A stretch of DNA of 41,927 nt from a virus. Under the pieces are notes generated by a model that saw only the letters and a program-made list of their open reading frames with translations, was not told the DNA's origin and did not search any database. This document shows, piece by piece, positions 21,391 through 28,397 of this stretch (position 1 is its first letter; each line of letters opens with the position of its first letter). The stretch lies in the IMG/VR virus record IMGVR_UViG_3300023104_000007, positions 1-41,927 of that record, one strand, 5' to 3'. The translations under genes and the position numbers were made by a program.

Positions 21391-21551
21391 CCCCCATCGC
21401 CACCATCGGCGCCTTCATTGCCGCCGCCACCTCGCTCTTCTTCTTCACGCTCCTCTGGCTGCTCGCCAGCGACGAGGGCTTCGAGAGCCTGCGCGATCAG
21501 GCGGGGAATGATCTGTCCGATAGCAATCATAACGGAGGGAATGCTGCATGA
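21387..21551 (+). CDS. Small membrane protein (54 aa)
   Basis: ATG 21387 overlaps the upstream stop (ATGA), and its stop overlaps the next start (ATGA). One transmembrane helix (about 4-27, IATIGAFIAAATSLFFFTLL) is followed by an acidic, Asn-rich tail. Function unknown; small membrane peptides are common in phage early operons. Confidence 0.7.
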   Translation: MTPIATIGAFIAAATSLFFFTLLWLLASDEGFESLRDQAGNDLSDSNHNGGNAA

Positions 21552-22021
21552 GCGAAGGCCATGTCCGCCCGACAGTATCGTTAATGACGGACGATGATGT
21601 CCGCGCGCTGCTGTCCCCGGTTCTCATATCGATGTGTGCGAAGGACGGGCCATCCCGCGTCGCAATAAACATCGGGTGCGAGGAGAAGACGGTCCGCCGC
21701 GCGCGCGATCGTGAAACCTCGCTGAAGGCCAGCACGACGTTCAACCTGCTGGCACCGAACGGCAAGGCACTGGACCCGATCCTCGCGCATTTCGGCCGGC
21801 GTTCCGTCGCGATCGACGATGTCTTGATCGATGTCGCCGCCATTCCCTGCGATATCGCCGCCACACTGCCGCTGCTGATCGAACTGCTCCGCGATGGCGA
21901 TTGCTCCGACAGCGACACGCACAAGCTCGATGCTGCTGGCGTGATCGATTGCCTCGCCCGCGTTGGCGACATGCTCCGCAACAAGCGAGAACGCCTCAAG
22001 CTGAAAGTGGTGCGCAAATGA
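21548..22021 (+). CDS. Putative regulatory HTH protein
   Basis: The 157-aa product has a DNA-binding-like N-terminal half: LLSPVLISMCAKDGPSRVAI, then NIGCEEKTVRRARDRETSLK, ASTTFNLLAPNGKALDPILA. This reads like the HTH of regulators found beside cro in sphingomonad prophages. The C-terminal half is helical and acidic, then basic at the end (NKRERLKLKVVRK). It could control entry into lysogeny or late genes. Assignment is from pattern memory and position. Confidence 0.6.
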   Translation: MSEGHVRPTVSLMTDDDVRALLSPVLISMCAKDGPSRVAINIGCEEKTVRRARDRETSLKASTTFNLLAPNGKALDPILAHFGRRSVAIDDVLIDVAAIPCDIAATLPLLIELLRDGDCSDSDTHKLDAAGVIDCLARVGDMLRNKRERLKLKVVRK

Positions 22022-22122
22022 CCCGCGAGAACAAACTCCTCCTCGCCTGCATCGCGTTCGTGGTGATCGTGGCGCTCGGGTTGGCGCTGCTCGGCGGATC
22101 TTATGGAGGGTTCAAGGGATGA
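22018..22122 (+). CDS. Membrane micropeptide (34 aa)
   Basis: ATG 22018 overlaps the stop of the upstream gene (ATGA) and the TGA overlaps the next ATG. The peptide is almost entirely one transmembrane helix (LLLACIAFVVIVALGLALLG) with a charged start (MTRENK) and a Gly-rich end. Its coupling at both ends supports translation. Confidence 0.65.
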   Translation: MTRENKLLLACIAFVVIVALGLALLGGSYGGFKG

Positions 22123-22454
22123 CCGACCTCAACCTCTTCCTCGGCTGGGGCATCGGCGCTCTGTCGCTATCGGCCGCATGCCTCGCATACGCCTACCAGC
22201 AGCGCAGCAACTTCCTGACCGCGATCGCCGACACCCGCCACGTCAAGCGCTGGGCCGAGCAGGAGCGCCAACGCGCGTGCCAGGCCAACCGGCGGGCTGC
22301 TGATCTGGCGGCTGAGAACGCGGTGCTGAAGGATCGGCGGGAGCGGGCGAGCTATGCGCGCCAGTGCCGCACCAATCAGGACAAGGCTCTCATCGCCGCT
22401 ACCAAGGCTCGGATCGATCGCGCTGTGGCGGCTCGTCGGGAGACGGTGGCGTGA
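22119..22454 (+). CDS. Membrane-anchored coiled-coil protein (111 aa)
   Basis: One N-terminal transmembrane helix (about 5-26, NLFLGWGIGALSLSAACLAY) is followed by a long basic coiled coil (about 35-111) with two Cys. The layout resembles an i-spanin, but the gene is in the early operon far from lysis genes, so another membrane role is more likely. It ends in GTGA overlap with the next gene. Confidence 0.6.
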   Translation: MTDLNLFLGWGIGALSLSAACLAYAYQQRSNFLTAIADTRHVKRWAEQERQRACQANRRAADLAAENAVLKDRRERASYARQCRTNQDKALIAATKARIDRAVAARRETVA

Positions 22455-22837
22455 GCGGCCTTCGCATGCAGCAGTGGGCAGGCACTGGCGAAACCGAAGT
22501 CCGCGAGCGCGACGACAAGATCCGTCGCGCCGTTGGCTACATGAAGCGCGATCAACCTATAGCCGCGTTCTACGGCGTGCCAGTCGAGCTCGTCGCGTCC
22601 ATCCGCAAGGAGGCGGCTCCCAAGGTGCAGCCGCGCGTCAGGGCCCACCTCAAGTCGTTCAAGCAGGCTGGGATTTACGGCATTGGCGCCGACATGGGCG
22701 CCGACTTCCGGCAATCGACGGCCAACTCGAGCGCGCTTCTGCATCGCCGTATCTGGTCGTTGTACGAGCGGGCAGCTCAGGAGCGCGGCTTGCCCGATCC
22801 GCTGGTGGCTGCGGTTCAGTTTGGAATGTCGGCATGA
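22451..22837 (+). CDS. Hypothetical protein upstream of RusA (128 aa)
   Basis: GTG 22451 overlaps the upstream stop (GTGA); the longer frame from 22364 is antisense-like. The product is basic, with charged helices (TEVRERDDKIRRAVGYMKRD, AAFYGVPVELVASIRKEAAP) and a C-terminal helical part (HRRIWSLYERAAQERGLPDP). A HTH-like segment around residues 30-60 is possible. It is coupled to rusA by ATGA, suggesting a role in DNA metabolism. Confidence 0.6.
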   Translation: MSGLRMQQWAGTGETEVRERDDKIRRAVGYMKRDQPIAAFYGVPVELVASIRKEAAPKVQPRVRAHLKSFKQAGIYGIGADMGADFRQSTANSSALLHRRIWSLYERAAQERGLPDPLVAAVQFGMSA

Positions 22838-23274
22838 ACGCGCTGGCATTCTCGCTCCCCATGCCCCCGAGCACGAACAACATGTTCGCGACCGACTTCA
22901 GGACGAAGCGTCGCTTCATGAGCAAGGAATACGCGGCGTGGCGTGACGAGGCTGTCGGCCTGATTAATCTAGCCTGGCAACAGAATGGCCACCCCGCTTT
23001 CCTTCGCCATCTGTCACTCACTATCCACGTCGGGCTTACCTACGTCGGCGATATCTCGAACCGCATCAAGGCGGTGGAAGACGCCATAGGCGAGGCAATC
23101 CCAGACTTTCCCAACGACCGTTACTTCGACCGCGTCGTGATCGAGCGCGTGCCCGGTTTGGATGGAGCACGCGTGCTTATCGGACAACTGGCGCCGCCAT
23201 CGGCACGGTCGATCGGCGAAATCATAGACCCCATAATGGCAGACATTGTGGGCAAGGTGGAGCGCGCTGCGTGA
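22834..23274 (+). CDS. rusA: RusA-type Holliday junction resolvase
   Basis: ATG 22834 overlaps the upstream stop; upstream codons in this frame are spurious. The 146-aa product has the RusA signature: LPMPPSTNNMF near the N-terminus, YVGDISNRIKAVEDAIGEAI (Asp73, Asn76, Lys79, Asp83) and NDRYFDRVVIERV (Asp99). These acidic residues coordinate metal and the Lys assists cleavage. It should resolve four-way junctions made in replication and recombination before packaging. Confidence 0.88.
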   Translation: MNALAFSLPMPPSTNNMFATDFRTKRRFMSKEYAAWRDEAVGLINLAWQQNGHPAFLRHLSLTIHVGLTYVGDISNRIKAVEDAIGEAIPDFPNDRYFDRVVIERVPGLDGARVLIGQLAPPSARSIGEIIDPIMADIVGKVERAA

Positions 23275-24038
23275 CCGAACCGTTGACCGCTCTCGATTGC
23301 GACCTCCGCGCATTCCCTACAATGCCGCTTGATGCTGTGCGCCTGTTCGGATCGCAGTTCCACGCTGTTGCATCGGACAGCGCGTGGCGGGCCGGCGTTA
23401 CGCTGTGGCTGCGCTCATGGCATCAGGTGCCTGCAGCAAGTTTGCCAGATGATGACATCCAGCTTGCGCGCCTCGCCGAACTAGGGCGCGACGTGAAGGC
23501 TTGGAAAAAGCTCCGGCCGCAAGCCCTCCACGGCTGGGTGAAGTGCGATGATGGCCGTCTTTATCACCCAGTGATCGCCTCGATGGCGAACGCCGCATGG
23601 GAAAAGCGCAAAGCCTTCAAGGAGCGCTCTGCAAAGGGGAACGGAAAGCGCTGGGGATCGCAAAAGGACGAAGCCAGCGATCCTAAAGCCATCCTTCAAG
23701 GACAACAAAAGGACTCCTCTAACGATCCTAAGGGAGAGGGAGAGGAAAGGGAGAGGGAATATTCCGATACTAACGTATCGGGCGCGGAGCTGCCTTTACT
23801 CGATCCGGACAAGGCGTTTTGGGCAACCGCGAAGACCTACCTCAAGCCGTTCGTGAAGGGTGACCCAGGCGCTCTGATCGGCAAATGGTGCCGGGATTTC
23901 ACCAAGGCGAACGCAGCGGCGGCGATCAGCGCGGCGCAGGTCGAGCGGGCGGTGGACCCAGTTTCCTACATCGAGGCGACCCTTCGCAAACCAGCGTTGC
24001 GCGTCGTGGGAAGCGATGAATGGGTGTCGCCATGCTGA
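23271..24038 (+). CDS. DUF1376 phage replication-associated protein
   Basis: The start is GTG overlapping the rusA stop. The 255-aa product's first 120 residues fit DUF1376 (AFPTMPLDAVRLFGSQFHAV, SAWRAGVTLWLRSWHQVPAA, LPDDDIQLARLAELG, then GRLYHPVIASMANAAWEKR). A low-complexity polar linker with many Lys/Glu/Asp follows (about 120-170), then a C-terminal helical domain (AFWATAKTYLKPFVKGDPGA) that resembles replication/helicase-loader proteins. It lies directly before primase-helicase genes. The biochemical role of the family is not settled. Confidence 0.8.
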   Translation: MTEPLTALDCDLRAFPTMPLDAVRLFGSQFHAVASDSAWRAGVTLWLRSWHQVPAASLPDDDIQLARLAELGRDVKAWKKLRPQALHGWVKCDDGRLYHPVIASMANAAWEKRKAFKERSAKGNGKRWGSQKDEASDPKAILQGQQKDSSNDPKGEGEEREREYSDTNVSGAELPLLDPDKAFWATAKTYLKPFVKGDPGALIGKWCRDFTKANAAAAISAAQVERAVDPVSYIEATLRKPALRVVGSDEWVSPC

Positions 24039-24631
24039 GTTGGCTACCGGCAAAGGCGGGAAAGCAGACATGCCCGCAATGCTCAGCAAATCGGAAAAAC
24101 AAGCGCGATCGGTGCCTTAGCGTGACCGACCTGCGGCCGGGATTCGTCTGGCACTGCCACAATTGCGGATTTTCAGGAGCGAACGATGCTGCACGACAAG
24201 CACAAGACATGGATCGAGGCACGGGGCATCAGCGTCGAGCTCGCGGAGGCGTTGGGGCTGGAGACGACGCGAGACGACGGCGGTTACTGGCTTACCGTTC
24301 CGTATCTGGACAGCGGCGAGATCGTGAACCACAAATATCGGATGACCGCCGAGAAGCGGCATCGGATGGACACCGGCGCACCGATGCTGTTCTGGAACGC
24401 GGACGCGATCAGCCATCCGGAGGTGGTCGCGGGGACGGCGCTGGTCATCACAGAGGGCGAGTGGGATGCGCTGGCAGCGATGACGGCGGGTATTCGCCAT
24501 GTCGTCTCAGTTCCGAACGGCGCGCCCGCGGAGAGGACTCAGGAGCCGGAAAACGCGAAGAGGTACGAGTTCGTTTGGCGCCATCTCGCCGACTTGGACA
24601 AAGTCAAAACCTTCATCCTGGCCACAGATGA
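24020..24631 (+). CDS. Primase zinc-binding domain ORF, out of frame with the primase-helicase
   Basis: The first ~55 codons encode a T7 gp4-like zinc ribbon: QTCPQC, a 22-residue spacer with RDRCLSVTDLRPGF, then WHCHNCGF. ATG 24020 has GGGAAG upstream; ATG 24032 is possible. The frame continues to 24631, but after about 24185 the translation is Arg/Gly-rich shadow of the next gene. The TOPRIM-helicase frame is +1 relative to this one. A run of four T (24170-24173) just after the last Cys is a possible slip or sequencing-error site. If frames join, the result is a full-length gp4-type enzyme. Confidence 0.55.
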   Translation: MGVAMLSWLPAKAGKQTCPQCSANRKNKRDRCLSVTDLRPGFVWHCHNCGFSGANDAARQAQDMDRGTGHQRRARGGVGAGDDARRRRLLAYRSVSGQRRDREPQISDDRREAASDGHRRTDAVLERGRDQPSGGGRGDGAGHHRGRVGCAGSDDGGYSPCRLSSERRARGEDSGAGKREEVRVRLAPSRRLGQSQNLHPGHR

Positions 24632-25610
24632 CGACGGCCCGGGTCGAGCGCTTGCCGCTGATCTGGCGTCGCTGCTCGGTGCCGATCGTTGCCGTTTCGT
24701 AGTTTATCCCGAGGGCTGCAAGGATCTGAACGACGTCGCTCTGGCTCATGGTCATTCTCGCGTCGTGGAAATTCTCAACGGCGCGAAGCCGTATCCGATC
24801 GCTGGCCTGTTCTGTCTCGAGGACTTCCCGCCAACGGCTGAGCTTACCTGTTGGCCAACGGGTATAGCCCCGCTCGACGGCGCCATGTTCATCGTTCCGG
24901 GCACGCTCACCGCCTTCACCGGATATGCCAATATCGGCAAATCGACCATCCTCTCGTCGATCATGGCCGCGCAGATGATGGCCGGCCGCTCGGTATGTGT
25001 CGCTCCGTTTGAAACCGATATTGCGATCCTGCGCGACAGTTTGCGGCTTGTCATGCTCCGCTGCAGCACAGCCGAGCTCCGCACCCGCGATTGCCGCGCA
25101 GTCGATCGGCTCATCAACGAGCGGCTGTCCATCATCTACCAGTCGGTGGATGAGGATGAGGAGATGGACCTTGAGCGGTTTCTCGAACTCTGCCGCGTTG
25201 CTGTGGTTCGTGATGGCGTGAAGATGATCGTCCTCGACCCGTGGAACGAGCTCGAACACAAGCGTCGCCGCGACGAAACCGAGACGGATTATACCAACCG
25301 GGCACTGCGCGCGATGCGTCGGTTCGCTGCCCGATACCAGGTTGCTTTCTGGGTCGTTGCCCACCCAGCCAAGCCAATGCCCGGCACGAGCGGCGTGCCA
25401 CGCGGGTATCAGATTTCAGGGTCTGCAGCGTGGGCGAACAAGCCTCACTATGGCCTGACTTACCATCGCCGTGATCCGTCTGCCAACTCGGCTGAACTGC
25501 ATGTCTGGAAGGTCAAGCAAGGCCTTCCCGGTAATAAAACCGACAAGGACGGGATCAAGGTCACGCTCGACTTCCGGACTTGGGAAATCACAGAGGACAA
25601 ATTCGCATGA
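24186..25610 (+). CDS. TOPRIM primase / replicative helicase (T7 gp4-like)
   Basis: The 474-aa product has a TOPRIM primase half with VITEGEWDALA (89-95) and LATDDDGPGRA (148-150 Asp triad) and CKDLNDVAL (178-186). The RecA-type helicase half has Walker A GYANIGKST (246-254), Walker B MIVLDPWNELE, and a His-containing motif AFWVVAHPAK. ATG 24186 follows CAGGAG seven bases upstream. It unwinds DNA at the fork and primes the lagging strand; no phage polymerase is present, so it must work with the host replisome. The separate zinc domain upstream is in another frame. Confidence 0.9.
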   Translation: MLHDKHKTWIEARGISVELAEALGLETTRDDGGYWLTVPYLDSGEIVNHKYRMTAEKRHRMDTGAPMLFWNADAISHPEVVAGTALVITEGEWDALAAMTAGIRHVVSVPNGAPAERTQEPENAKRYEFVWRHLADLDKVKTFILATDDDGPGRALAADLASLLGADRCRFVVYPEGCKDLNDVALAHGHSRVVEILNGAKPYPIAGLFCLEDFPPTAELTCWPTGIAPLDGAMFIVPGTLTAFTGYANIGKSTILSSIMAAQMMAGRSVCVAPFETDIAILRDSLRLVMLRCSTAELRTRDCRAVDRLINERLSIIYQSVDEDEEMDLERFLELCRVAVVRDGVKMIVLDPWNELEHKRRRDETETDYTNRALRAMRRFAARYQVAFWVVAHPAKPMPGTSGVPRGYQISGSAAWANKPHYGLTYHRRDPSANSAELHVWKVKQGLPGNKTDKDGIKVTLDFRTWEITEDKFA

Positions 25611-25885
25611 GCAAGCGTTACGACGTCGCATCCCCGCGCGATTACACCGATCGCAACGGCGAAAAGAAGACGAGCTGGATCAATCTCGGCGTTGGATTTG
25701 AGAAGGATGGGCGGATTTCCATCCTGCTGAACGCGCTGCCGATGCCCGGCCCCGATGGGCAAGCCAAGATTGTCCTGATGGAGCCGAAGCCCGCGGAAGA
25801 TCGCCCTCGGGATGCGAACTACAGCGCCGGCAACCGAGCTCCGGCAACGCGCAGCCGTGACCTCGACGACGACGTTCCGTTTTGA
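25607..25885 (+). CDS. SSB-like protein with acidic DDDVPF tail
   Basis: ATG 25607 overlaps the helicase stop and has AGAGGA upstream. The 92-aa product has a beta-rich, OB-like part (about 1-60: NGEKKTSWINLGVGFEKDGR, ISILLNALPMPGPDGQAKIV), a polar linker and the end SRDLDDDVPF. That tail closely matches the C-terminal tip of bacterial SSB (DDDIPF), which docks SSB-interacting proteins. It is adjacent to the primase-helicase, so it probably coats ssDNA or recruits host replication proteins. Confidence 0.75.
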   Translation: MSKRYDVASPRDYTDRNGEKKTSWINLGVGFEKDGRISILLNALPMPGPDGQAKIVLMEPKPAEDRPRDANYSAGNRAPATRSRDLDDDVPF

Positions 25886-25926
25886 GCGCCGCGCATGACC
25901 CACAACCACAGCACGGGGAGGTGAAG

Positions 25927-26376
25927 ATGAACGGACGCCCGAGCAGCTACACCGAAGAGATTGCAGACGCGATTTGCGAGCGGCTGTCCGATGGACGCAG
26001 CCTGCGCTCGATCTGCCTGGATGAAGACATGCCGGGCCAAACGACGGTGTTTCGGTGGCTCGCGGCCAACGAAGATTTCCGGAAGCGATACGCGCACGCG
26101 AGAGAGGCGCAGGCCGATGCGATCGTCGATGAAATGCTCGATATCGCCGACGACGGTTCAAACGATTGGATGGAGCGCCGTCGTGATGATGGGTCAGTCG
26201 ACGAGGTTCTAAACCACGAGCACGTGCAGCGTTCTCGGCTCCGCTTGGATGCTCGCAAATGGATGGCGTCTAAACTCGCGCCAAAAAAATACGGCGACAA
26301 GTTGGACGTAACCACTGACGGCAAGGCGCTGAATAGCGACCTGCAGGCATGGATGGACGCGCGCCGTGCTGACTAG
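25927..26376 (+). CDS. terS: Terminase small subunit
   Basis: ATG 25927 has a near-perfect GGAGGTGA site and is preferred over TTG 25882. The 149-aa product has an N-terminal HTH of TerS type (SYTEEIADAICERLSDGRSL, RSICLDEDMPGQTTVFRWLA), a central coiled region (FRKRYAHAREAQADAIVDEM) and KLAPKKYGDKL near the end, a motif shared by this small-terminase group. It recognises pac DNA and hands it to TerL, the next gene, which it overlaps by 11 bases. Confidence 0.88.
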   Translation: MNGRPSSYTEEIADAICERLSDGRSLRSICLDEDMPGQTTVFRWLAANEDFRKRYAHAREAQADAIVDEMLDIADDGSNDWMERRRDDGSVDEVLNHEHVQRSRLRLDARKWMASKLAPKKYGDKLDVTTDGKALNSDLQAWMDARRAD

Positions 26377-27898
26377 GGAGGAGGAGCAATTCCTGTCCCT
26401 GTTGATGAAGCGTTACCCCGACAAGCTGTCACGCTTGCGGGGGGGGTTTTACGATATCCGCGACAAAGCCGGGAACCGTATCCCATTCAGGATGAACGCA
26501 GATCAGGAGTTATTCATCCTCGGGCGGCACGGCCTGGATATCATCACGAAGGCGCGCCAGAAGGGTTTTACAACAGTGATCCAGCTCGACATGCTGGACG
26601 ACTGCCTGTTCATCTCGAATATCTCTGCTGGCGTGATCGCGCACAACCTCGTGGATGCCGAGGCGTTCTTCAAGGACAAGATCAAGTTCGCTTACGACAG
26701 CCTGCCGGCACCATTCCGCAAGCTGCGTTCGGCCGACACAGACAGCGCGCGAGAGCTGAGATTCAACAACGGGTCGAGCATCCGCGTCGGCACATCCCTG
26801 CGTTCGGGTACGCTCCAGCGCCTCCATGTCTCCGAATACGGCAAGCTCTGCGCGAAGTTTCCCGATCGAGCGCTGGAGGTCAAAACGGGCGCATTCAACA
26901 CTGTGCATATTGGCCAAAGCATAACCGTTGAAAGCACAGCAGAGGGCCGCGTTGGTTATTATTTCGACATGGTCCAGACGGCACGTAAACTGCAGGAGCA
27001 GGGCCACAAGCTAACTGAGATGGATTTCAAGTTCCATTTCTTTCCTTGGTGGACAGACCCAGGCTACGTGCTGCGCGAAGACGTGGTCATTACCGGGGAA
27101 ATGCAGCGGTATTTCAGAGAGCTGGAGGACGCCGGGATCAATCTCGCCCGTGAGCAGCGCGCCTGGTACGTGAAGAAGGCTGAGCAACAGGGCGACAAGA
27201 TGAAGCAGGAGTTTCCATCGACTCCTGACGAGGCGTTCGAGGCTGCTCTCGAAGGTGCGTACTTCGCCGCGCAGATGCGCCAGATGCGCAAGGAGCGCCG
27301 GATCTGCCGCATCCCGATCCTAGATATCCCGGTTTACACGACGTGGGATCTCGGCGTGAACGACGCAACCGGCATCACGTTTTGGCAGGACGTGGGCATG
27401 GAGCGCCGCGCTATCGACTACGAGGAGCACAGCGGCGAAGGGTTTGGATTTTATGCCCGCCTTTTGAAGGACAAGGGCTACAACTACGATCGCCACCATA
27501 TGCCCCATGACGCGGACCACCGCATGATGGGATACACGACGGAAAGCCGCCGCGAACTGGCGGTAAAGGCCGGCATAGGACCTATCGAGGTGATGCCGCG
27601 CATCAACAGCGAGCAGCAGGGGATAGACAGCTCGCGGGCGTTCCTGCCGCTGGTCTGGATGGACGAGGAGCGCTGTAATCGCCTCATCCAGTGCCTCGAT
27701 AGCTACCGCAAGGCGTGGGATGAAAAGCTGGGCGTTTGGAAAGATCGCCCCCTGCACGACGAGTTCAGCCACGGATATAAATCCTTCGAGACGGCGGCGA
27801 TTAGCCCGCGGGCGTTCGAGACGGTGGAAGCAGCGCGTCCGAGGGACGGTTACCGCCGATCGCCTCGCTCGGCACAAGGGAGCGCATGGGCAGCATGA
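26366..27898 (+). CDS. terL: Terminase large subunit
   Basis: The start is GTG 26366. The 510-aa product has an N-terminal ATPase with a degenerate Walker A (TKARQKGFTT, 61-70), GSSIRVGTSLRSGTLQRLHV and SITVESTAEGR, and a C-terminal RNase H-like nuclease starting YTTWDLGVNDATGI (Asp near 327). The middle has a W-rich FFPWWTDPGY segment typical of this terminase group. It pumps DNA into the prohead through the portal. Together with the circular overlap of the contig it suggests headful packaging. Confidence 0.92.
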   Translation: MLTREEEQFLSLLMKRYPDKLSRLRGGFYDIRDKAGNRIPFRMNADQELFILGRHGLDIITKARQKGFTTVIQLDMLDDCLFISNISAGVIAHNLVDAEAFFKDKIKFAYDSLPAPFRKLRSADTDSARELRFNNGSSIRVGTSLRSGTLQRLHVSEYGKLCAKFPDRALEVKTGAFNTVHIGQSITVESTAEGRVGYYFDMVQTARKLQEQGHKLTEMDFKFHFFPWWTDPGYVLREDVVITGEMQRYFRELEDAGINLAREQRAWYVKKAEQQGDKMKQEFPSTPDEAFEAALEGAYFAAQMRQMRKERRICRIPILDIPVYTTWDLGVNDATGITFWQDVGMERRAIDYEEHSGEGFGFYARLLKDKGYNYDRHHMPHDADHRMMGYTTESRRELAVKAGIGPIEVMPRINSEQQGIDSSRAFLPLVWMDEERCNRLIQCLDSYRKAWDEKLGVWKDRPLHDEFSHGYKSFETAAISPRAFETVEAARPRDGYRRSPRSAQGSAWAA

Positions 27899-28176
27899 AA
27901 AACGGTATCCACATCATCGACGCAATTCCTTTTGAGGAGGCGCCTGATCTTCGCATGTTCACGAACTCGCAAGAGACGCGGATTTTCTCTGCGGTCGGTA
28001 AGCTGGCGGCCTCCCTCAAGCGCGTGAGGGACACGGCAACCGTCTTCCAGGCGGATATGACGATGCGCGTATCAGCTTATGCGATGAAAGACATCGCAAG
28101 CGAGGTAGACGGGCTGGTTATGCTCGTCATGGAAGCGCTGCAGCGCGAAGAGCCGATCAGCGATGACGGCGAATGA
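27886..28176 (+). CDS. Hypothetical protein between terminase and portal (96 aa)
   Basis: ATG 27886 or ATG 27895 (the latter overlapping the terL stop) may be used. The product has a beta start (NGIHIIDAIPFEEAPDLRMF) and a helical remainder (FSAVGKLAASLKRVRDTATV, EVDGLVMLVMEALQREEP). No motif is recognised. The overlap with terL and with the next gene supports it as real. Confidence 0.65.
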   Translation: MGSMKNGIHIIDAIPFEEAPDLRMFTNSQETRIFSAVGKLAASLKRVRDTATVFQADMTMRVSAYAMKDIASEVDGLVMLVMEALQREEPISDDGE

Positions 28177-28385
28177 CCAACGACGACTTCCGCACGCTGC
28201 GAAAGGCCTCAGGCCTCACGCAAGAAGAGTTCGCTGGCGCGATTGGTGTCACACGTGAAGCGGTAAATCGCATGGAGGCGGGCCGCGCTAAAATCACGAA
28301 GCGCACCGAACTTTCCGCACTTCAAGTGACCTCACATCACACTATAGAGAAGCTGCGTTTCTTGAGCGTCATTGCCTGTCAGTGA
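28173..28385 (+). CDS. XRE-family HTH protein (70 aa)
   Basis: Residues 5-55 form a textbook Cro/CI-type HTH: DFRTLRKASGLTQEEFAGAI, GVTREAVNRMEAGRAKITKR. A short tail follows. It overlaps the upstream gene by ATGA and ends 12 bases before the portal gene. A stand-alone regulator inside the late packaging genes is unusual and may tune late transcription. Confidence 0.8.
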   Translation: MTNDDFRTLRKASGLTQEEFAGAIGVTREAVNRMEAGRAKITKRTELSALQVTSHHTIEKLRFLSVIACQ

Positions 28386-28397
28386 TATTATCCATGC

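Noticed and set aside
24507-25364. 285-aa - strand ORF opposite the primase-helicase
   Set aside because: Antisense of an unambiguous TOPRIM/helicase gene.
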